Of a stretch of 5,330 bases of DNA, positions 1 to 5,330 are shown in pieces (the stretch's first letter is position 1; each line of letters starts with the position of its first letter). The translations under genes were made by a program, and so were the position numbers. Source of the stretch: Pseudomonadota bacterium (GTDB taxonomy: Bacteria > Myxococcota_A > Polyangia > Polyangiales > Ga0077539); the NCBI GenBank assembly GCA_023428035.1, contig JAEYZO010000714.1, positions 1 through 5,330 on the forward strand, written 5' to 3'. The notes below the pieces were generated by a model. That model saw only the letters and a list, made by a program, of their open reading frames with translations, ran no database searches and was not told the DNA's origin.

Positions 1-604
1 GAGCGGGAGGCTGCGCGGACGCAGACGCGGGAGAGACGCCGCGGGCGGCGAAGGCTCGGATGTCGTCCTTGGTGACGCGGCCCGAGGGCCCGGTGGGGCG
101 CACGCGGGAGAGGTCGACGTTGAGGTCGCGCGCGAGCTTGCGCGAGGCGGGCGTCGCGAGGGCCTTGCCCCCCGGCGCGCGGTAGTCGTCGCTCGCCCCC
201 GCGGTGGGCGCGGTCTGCGTCGACACCGACGCGGGCGCCGCCGCGGTCACGGTCTGGACGAAGCCGCCCATGCCCGGCAGCGAGTCCTTGATGTCGCCCA
301 CCGCCGTCGCCGCGGGGCCGTCGGACTTCGCCTCGGGCTTCGGGGGAGCGGCGCCCTCTCCGCCGCCAAGGTCGAAGACCACCAGCACGGCGCCGACCTT
401 CACCACGTCGCCCTTCGCGCCCTGGAGCGCCGCGATGCGGCCGGCCTTGGGCGCGGTGATGGTCACCGTGGCCTTGTCGGTCATCACCTCGACGAGGGCT
501 TGGTCCTCCTTCACGACGTCGCCGACCGCGACGTGCCACTCGACCACCTCGCCCTCGGTCACGCCCTCGCCGATGTCGGGGAGCTTGAACTCGTAGCGGC
601 TCAT
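1..604 (-). CDS. Dihydrolipoamide acyltransferase (E2) of a 2-oxo acid dehydrogenase complex, N-terminal part (cut by window edge)
   Basis: E2 forms the core of the complex: its swinging lipoyl arm takes the acyl group from E1, transfers it to CoA, and is reoxidised by E3. The first 201 codons are present. A lipoyl domain spans residues 3-78, starting KLPDIGEGVTEGEV, with the modified lysine at Lys44 in EVMTDKATVTI. A Gly/Ala/Pro-rich flexible linker covers about 79-147. A peripheral subunit-binding domain follows at about 148-187 (ATPASRKLARDLNVDL, then GPSGRVTKDDI), which holds E1 or E3. The catalytic acyltransferase domain with its HxxxD motif would lie beyond the left edge. The ATG at 604-602 overlaps the E1-beta stop by one base (TGATG) and has GAGG at 613-610, five bases upstream, so the start is well supported. 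DKATVTI resembles branched-chain E2 (bkdB-like) more than the DKA-x-E/V-x-x-P context common in pyruvate E2, which is weak substrate evidence. Only one lipoyl domain is present at the N-terminus. Confidence 0.95.
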   Translation of the reverse strand, partial: MSRYEFKLPDIGEGVTEGEVVEWHVAVGDVVKEDQALVEVMTDKATVTITAPKAGRIAALQGAKGDVVKVGAVLVVFDLGGGEGAAPPKPEAKSDGPAATAVGDIKDSLPGMGGFVQTVTAAAPASVSTQTAPTAGASDDYRAPGGKALATPASRKLARDLNVDLSRVRPTGPSGRVTKDDIRAFAARGVSPASASAQPPA

Positions 605-1578
605 CAGAACCTCGCCGTCTCGACGATGGCCGGGAGGATCCTCCCCGCGAGCGGGAGGTAGTCCATCTCCAGCGTGTAGGGGAACGGCGTGTCGTAGCCC
701 GTGACCCTCACCGGCGGCGCCTCGAGGTGCAGGAAGGCCTTCTCGTTGATGAGCGCCACGAGCTCGGCGCCGAAGCCGCAGCTCTTGGGAGCCTCGTGCA
801 CCACCACCACGCGGCCGGTCTTCTTCACCGACGTGACGATGGCCTCGATGTCGACGGGCCAGAGCGTGCGCAGGTCGATCACCTCGCAGTCGATGCCCTG
901 CTGCGCGGCCTGGTTCGCGGCGTCGATGGCCTCATAGATCATCGCGCCCCAGGCGATCACCGTCACCTGCGAGCCCGGCCGCAGCACCTTCGCCTGCGAC
1001 AAGGGAACGGTGTAGTCGCCCTCGGGAACCTCGCTGCGCGCCGCGCGGTACACCCGCTTCGGCTCGAAGAACAGCACCGGGTCATCGTCCCTGATCGCCG
1101 AGAGGAGCAGGCCCTTGGCGTCGTAGGGGTTCGAGGGGCAGACGACCTTCAGCCCCGGCGTGTGGATGAAGTACGCCTCGGGAGACTGCGAGTGGTAGTG
1201 CCCGCCGCGGATCCCTCCGCCCACGGGCGTGCGGATCACCATCTTCGCCGGGTACTCGCCGCCGGAGCGGTAGCGGTACTTCGCGAGCTCCGACACGATC
1301 TGGTCGAAGGCGGGGAAGATGAAGTCCGAGAACTGGATCTCGGGCACCGGGCGCATCCCGTAGAGCGCCATGCCGATGGCCGCGCCGATGATCCCGCCCT
1401 CGCTGAGCGGCGTGTCGATCACCCGGCTCTCGCCGAACTCGTCGTAGAGCCCCTGGGTCACGCGGAACACCCCGCCGACCTTCCCCACGTCCTCGCCCAG
1501 CAGCACCACGCGATCGTCGCGCCTCATCTCGACGCGGAGCGCGTCGTTGATGGCCTGCACCATGTTCATCTGCGGCAT
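604..1578 (-). CDS. 2-oxo acid dehydrogenase E1 component, beta subunit (branched-chain type)
   Basis: With the alpha subunit this forms the thiamine-diphosphate (ThDP)-dependent E1 heterotetramer that decarboxylates a 2-oxo acid and acylates the E2 lipoyl group. The product is 324 aa, the usual length for the family. The N-terminal transketolase-like pyrimidine-binding domain covers about 5-180, with LLGEDVG at 26-32, TPLSEGGI at 56-63 (Glu60 is the expected ThDP-activating glutamate) and GGHYHSQSPEA at 125-135 (His129 is the expected catalytic histidine). A transketolase C-terminal domain follows from about 200. The GHYHSQSPEA motif is typical of branched-chain E1 beta (bkdA2-like). The reading frame is open further upstream to 1773, but that extension is Arg/Gly-rich noise overlapping E1 alpha. 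The ATG at 1578 opens the family's normal N-terminus (MPQMNMVQAINDAL) and has GGGAG six bases upstream. It lies 20 bases after E1 alpha and overlaps E2 by one base, so it is mid-operon. Confidence 0.96.
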   Translation of the reverse strand: MPQMNMVQAINDALRVEMRRDDRVVLLGEDVGKVGGVFRVTQGLYDEFGESRVIDTPLSEGGIIGAAIGMALYGMRPVPEIQFSDFIFPAFDQIVSELAKYRYRSGGEYPAKMVIRTPVGGGIRGGHYHSQSPEAYFIHTPGLKVVCPSNPYDAKGLLLSAIRDDDPVLFFEPKRVYRAARSEVPEGDYTVPLSQAKVLRPGSQVTVIAWGAMIYEAIDAANQAAQQGIDCEVIDLRTLWPVDIEAIVTSVKKTGRVVVVHEAPKSCGFGAELVALINEKAFLHLEAPPVRVTGYDTPFPYTLEMDYLPLAGRILPAIVETARF

Positions 1579-1584
1579 CGTCGA

Positions 1585-1589
1585 CTCCC
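1585..1589 (-). promoter_or_regulatory. Ribosome binding site of E1 beta (decides the start)
   Basis: On the minus strand GGGAG lies six bases before the ATG at 1578-1576, inside the 20-base gap after the E1-alpha stop. It supports the short 324-residue start over in-frame starts further upstream that would overlap E1 alpha by almost 200 bases. Confidence 0.65.
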
Positions 1590-1598
1590 GAACCCCTC

Positions 1599-2705
1599 TC
1601 AGTGACCGTGACCCGCGGCGCGCGGGGCCTTGCGGCACTCCTCGGCCTGCTCCTCGAGGTGCCAGGGGCGCTTCGCGAACACGTCGTCGAACATCGACCC
1701 GAGCTCCGGCGCGGCGGCCGACTCCGCGGCCTCGACCGCGCGCTTGATGTCGCCCTCGACCTGCTCGACCCACGCCTGGTGCTGCGCGTCGTCCCAGAGG
1801 CCCCTCGCCGTGAGGTGCGCGCGCAGCCGCGGGATCGGGTCCTTCGCGCGCTCCGCGGTCATCTCGTCCTCCTTGCGGTAGGCCTTCGGGTCGTCGGAGG
1901 TCGAGTGCCCCGACAGCCGGTGCGTGAGCGCCTCGATGATCGTCGGGCCCTCACCCTTGCGAGCCCGCTCCACCGCGTCGCGCGTGGCCCTGTACACCGC
2001 GAGGAGGTCGTTGCCGTCGACCCTCACCGGCGTCACCCCGTAGGCGAAGCCCTTCTGCGCGAAGGTCTCCGACGCGGTCTGCTTCTCCGTCGGCACCGAG
2101 ATCGCCCAGCCGTTGTTCCTGCACAGGAACACCGTGGGCGTCTTGTAGACCCCAGCGAAGTTCATCCCGTTGTGGAACTCCGACGACGAGGTGGCGCCAT
2201 CGCCGAAGTACACCAGCGTGACGATCGGGTCGTCGCGGAGCTTCGCCGCCCAGGCGAAGCCCACGGCCTGCGTGATCTGCGTGCCGATGGGCGAGCTCAC
2301 CGACCCGAAGCGGTACGGCCGCCCGGTGTAGTGGTCGGGCATCTGCCGCCCCTTCACCGGGTCGTCGCCGTTGCCGTACATGTTGTCGAGGTAGCGCTGC
2401 AGCGGCATCCCGCGGAGCAAGAGAGCGCCGAACTCGCGGTAGCAGGGGAAGAGCCAGTCCTCTTCGTTCAGCGCCGCGGCGCTGCCGAGGATGCACGCCT
2501 CCTCGCCCATGCTCCCGATGTGGAACCCGATGCGCCCCTGGCGCTGGAGCAGCACCAGCCGCTCGTCGAGCATGCGCGTCAGCACCATGTGCTTGAACAG
2601 CGCCACGAGCCTCTCGGGCGGGAGGCCAGGGTCCACCGACGGGTCGGCCGAGCCGTCAGGCCCCAGCACCGTCAACACGTCATCGAGCACGAACGAAGCG
2701 TCCAT
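1599..2705 (-). CDS. 2-oxo acid dehydrogenase E1 component, alpha subunit (branched-chain type)
   Basis: This is the alpha half of the ThDP-dependent E1 decarboxylase; it binds the diphosphate of ThDP through Mg2+. The 368-aa length fits the family. Visible landmarks are RMLDERL at 44-50, PCYRE at 87-91, the ThDP motif from GDG at 168-170 to RNN at 196-198, and the active-site loop GHSTSDDPKAYR at 266-277, with His267 expected to contact ThDP. The HSTSDD loop is the branched-chain form (bkdA1-like); pyruvate E1 alpha usually has a GHSMSDP-type loop. The C-terminal MFDDVFAKRPWHLEEQ also matches, from memory, the Thermus branched-chain-type E1 alpha. Some Gram-positive pyruvate E1 alphas share much of this architecture, so substrate remains open. 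The ATG at 2705 has GGAG at 2715-2712, six bases upstream, and lies 17 bases after the lipA stop. The protein ends in a short Ala/Gly/His tail (AAGHGH). It is the second gene of the apparent operon. Confidence 0.95.
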   Translation of the reverse strand: MDASFVLDDVLTVLGPDGSADPSVDPGLPPERLVALFKHMVLTRMLDERLVLLQRQGRIGFHIGSMGEEACILGSAAALNEEDWLFPCYREFGALLLRGMPLQRYLDNMYGNGDDPVKGRQMPDHYTGRPYRFGSVSSPIGTQITQAVGFAWAAKLRDDPIVTLVYFGDGATSSSEFHNGMNFAGVYKTPTVFLCRNNGWAISVPTEKQTASETFAQKGFAYGVTPVRVDGNDLLAVYRATRDAVERARKGEGPTIIEALTHRLSGHSTSDDPKAYRKEDEMTAERAKDPIPRLRAHLTARGLWDDAQHQAWVEQVEGDIKRAVEAAESAAAPELGSMFDDVFAKRPWHLEEQAEECRKAPRAAGHGH

Positions 2706-2722
2706 CCCTCACTCCAGATCCA

Positions 2723-3652
2723 TCACGGCACCACGGGCAGCGTCCGCCGCGGCGCCTTCTCGACCTCAGCGCTCACCCGGTGCAGCGCGCCACGCAGAAA
2801 GGCCTCGGCGGCCTTGTAGCTCGACCGCACCAGCGGCCCCGAGGCGACGTACTTGAACCCCATCTCGCGGCCGCGCTCGGCGAGCTCGTCGAACTCCGCG
2901 GGCGAGAGGTAGCGGTCGATGGGGTAGTGCCTCGGCGTCGGCCGGAGGTACTGCCCCAGGGTCAACACGTCCACGCCGACGTCACGGAGCATGGCCATCG
3001 CGTCGAGGGTCTCGCGGCGGGACTCCCCGAGGCCGACCATGATCGAGCTCTTGGTCCAGGTCTCGGGCGAGACCTTCTTCGCGTGGGCGAGCACGGCGAG
3101 CGAGCGCTCCATCGAGCACCTCGGGTCGCGCACCTCGCGCTGCAGGCGGTCGACGGTCTCGATGTTGTGCGCGAACACGTCGGGGCGGCCCTCGATGACC
3201 ACCGTGGCGACGTCCTTGAGCGAGCCCTGAAAGTCTCCCAGCAGGGCCTCGATGAGGATCGACGGGGAGCGCTCGCGGATCGAGAGCAGGGTCTCGGCGA
3301 CGTGGGCGGCGCCGCCGTCGAGGATGTCGTCGCGGTCGACCATGGTGATGACCACGTAGTCGAGGCCCATGGCGGCGATGGTGCGGCCCGTGTGCTCGGG
3401 CTCGCGCGGGTCGACGGCGCCGCGGGGGTTGCCCGTGGCGACGGCGCAGAAGCGGCACCCGCGCGTGCAGGTGTCGCCGAGGATCATGATGGTGGCCGTG
3501 CCGTCGGCCCAGCACTCGCCCACGTTGGGGCAGCGGGCCTCTTCGCAGACCGTGTGCAGCTCGTAGCGGCGGAGCGTGGACTTGATGTGCGCGTAGCGCT
3601 CGCCGCCGGGGGCGCGGACCTTGAGCCAGTCGGGCTTGCGCTCGGTTCCCAT
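2723..3652 (-). CDS. lipA: Lipoyl synthase (radical SAM enzyme)
   Basis: LipA (EC 2.8.1.8) inserts two sulphur atoms at C6 and C8 of a protein-bound octanoyl chain, making the lipoyl cofactor. With the start at 3652 the protein is 309 aa, normal for LipA. The auxiliary 4Fe-4S cluster cysteines are Cys36, Cys41 and Cys47 in CEEARCPNVGEC. The radical SAM cluster cysteines are Cys62, Cys66 and Cys69 in CTRGCRFC. RSSY at 276-279 supplies the serine ligand of the auxiliary cluster, and MVGLGES is a conserved SAM-domain motif. All key residues are intact. An in-frame GTG at 3667 would add five residues, but a near-perfect Shine-Dalgarno (GGAGGTG) lies across those codons, eight bases from the ATG if counted from GGAGG, so ATG at 3652 is preferred. 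It heads the operon upstream of the E1 and E2 genes whose lipoyl domain is its substrate. No octanoyltransferase gene (lipB) is visible in the window. Several motif details (FAHNIETV, VRDPR, HAKKV, TKSSIM) resemble mitochondrial LIAS. Confidence 0.97.
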   Translation of the reverse strand: MGTERKPDWLKVRAPGGERYAHIKSTLRRYELHTVCEEARCPNVGECWADGTATIMILGDTCTRGCRFCAVATGNPRGAVDPREPEHTGRTIAAMGLDYVVITMVDRDDILDGGAAHVAETLLSIRERSPSILIEALLGDFQGSLKDVATVVIEGRPDVFAHNIETVDRLQREVRDPRCSMERSLAVLAHAKKVSPETWTKSSIMVGLGESRRETLDAMAMLRDVGVDVLTLGQYLRPTPRHYPIDRYLSPAEFDELAERGREMGFKYVASGPLVRSSYKAAEAFLRGALHRVSAEVEKAPRRTLPVVP

Positions 3653-3658
3653 TCGCGA

Positions 3659-3665
3659 CACCTCC
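3659..3665 (-). promoter_or_regulatory. Ribosome binding site of lipA (decides the start)
   Basis: GGAGGTG on the minus strand matches seven consecutive bases of the canonical anti-Shine-Dalgarno complement. It lies six bases before the ATG at 3652-3650 (eight if measured from GGAGG). Because it overlaps the alternative GTG codons at 3667 and 3661, it argues against those as starts. Confidence 0.75.
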
Positions 3666-3727
3666 ACCCGAATGAGGCCTGACGCGACCCACCGGGCGCA
3701 CGTGGCTGTAGGGTCGAGCGGGCGCGG

Positions 3728-3757
3728 ACGCTATCCCCACGCGCCCCGCGAAGTCAA
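3728..3757 (-). promoter_or_regulatory. Candidate sigma-70-type promoter of the lipA-E1-E2 operon
   Basis: On the minus strand TTGACT at 3757-3752 matches five of six bases of the -35 consensus, which is notable in such GC-rich DNA. A weak -10 follows: either ATAGCG (3734-3729, 17-base spacing) or TAGCGT (3733-3728, 18-base spacing). Transcription would start near 3721 and give a leader of about 70 bases before lipA. The -10 is poor, so this is a candidate only. An alternative is that lipA is reached by read-through from rpoC. Confidence 0.35.
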
Positions 3758-3772
3758 CGCTTCACGCGGGGC
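3743..3772 (-). terminator. Strong inverted repeat after rpoC (possible terminator or operator)
   Basis: GCCCCGCG at one end and CGCGGGGC at the other form a perfect 8-bp stem around a 14-base interior; an inner GAAG/CTTC pairing could tighten the loop to six bases. It starts 51 bases after the rpoC stop. No T-rich run follows on the minus strand, so it is not a textbook intrinsic terminator. It may end rpoC transcripts in a U-less manner, stabilise the 3' end, or act as an operator, because the candidate -35 element lies in its interior. In GC-rich DNA some inverted repeats occur by chance. Confidence 0.35.
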
Positions 3773-3823
3773 CGCGCGGGGGCGCGCACGCGCGACGTGG
3801 CTACGCCGCGGTCGTGGAGGGGG

Positions 3824-5330
<1,507 letters not shown>

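Noticed and set aside
727..1605. 292-codon open frame on the plus strand
   Set aside because: It is antisense to E1 beta, low in sequence complexity (Arg/His/Leu/Asp), with no family resemblance.
1579..1773. 65-residue upstream extension of E1 beta
   Set aside because: Arg/Gly-rich sequence overlapping the E1-alpha coding region, with no family match; the ATG at 1578 has its own ribosome binding site and starts the normal domain.
1602..2819. 405-codon open frame on the plus strand
   Set aside because: It lies antisense to E1 alpha, is made of Arg/Val/His/Leu-rich repetitive composition typical of high-GC antisense frames, and has no recognisable domain.
2668..2973. Short repeat GTCAACACGTC near 2671 and 2962
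   Set aside because: Eleven bases seen twice inside unrelated coding sequences; consistent with codon-bias coincidence.
2780..3682. 300-codon open frame on the plus strand
   Set aside because: It is antisense to lipA, whose motifs are intact; its Gly/Val/Asp/His-rich composition is a third-position GC shadow.
2982..3740. 252-codon minus-strand frame overlapping lipA
   Set aside because: It is an Arg/Pro/His-rich out-of-frame reading of lipA; the lipA frame carries all catalytic motifs.
3773..3815. Alternating GCGCG runs after rpoC as a second terminator hairpin
   Set aside because: Only a 5-bp GCGCG/CGCGC stem with a short C loop and no T run; such runs are expected by chance at this base composition.

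Overview
This is a high-GC window (roughly 70% G+C by eye) from a bacterial chromosome. All five recognisable genes lie on the minus strand, so transcription runs from the right edge to the left. The right edge holds the 3' part of rpoC (RNA polymerase beta' subunit). Then come a 171-base intergenic gap, lipA (lipoyl synthase), and the E1-alpha, E1-beta and E2 genes of a 2-oxo acid dehydrogenase complex. The left edge cuts E2. The base composition, RpoC conserved blocks that read like those of deltaproteobacteria and myxobacteria, and a gliding-bacterium-like lipA/E1/E2 cluster suggest Myxococcota or a relative. That placement is an inference from memory, not a database result.

Layout from right to left: 5330-3824 rpoC C-terminal part; 3823-3653 intergenic, with a strong inverted repeat and a candidate sigma-70-type promoter for the downstream genes; 3652-2723 lipA; 2705-1599 E1 alpha; 1578-604 E1 beta; 604-1 E2 N-terminal two thirds of its accessory region (lipoyl domain, linker, E1/E3-binding domain), without its catalytic domain. 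The gaps inside the last four genes are 17 and 20 bases and then a 1-base TGATG overlap, so they read as one operon.

The operon has a clear logic. LipA inserts the sulphur atoms that turn a protein-bound octanoyl group into lipoyl. The E2 lipoyl domain carries the lysine that receives that cofactor (Lys44). E1 alpha/beta use thiamine diphosphate to decarboxylate a 2-oxo acid and pass the acyl group to the lipoyl arm. Motifs in E1 alpha, E1 beta and E2 all favour the branched-chain 2-oxo acid dehydrogenase type over a classical pyruvate dehydrogenase, but substrate cannot be fixed from sequence alone.

No mobile element, CRISPR array, tRNA or rRNA is visible, and I found no evidence for an undescribed system. 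The most unusual things are two apparent insertions in the RpoC C-terminal region (one in the jaw, one just before the switch-1 block), the mitochondrial-like motif details of LipA, and a hairpin that overlaps the candidate promoter between rpoC and lipA.
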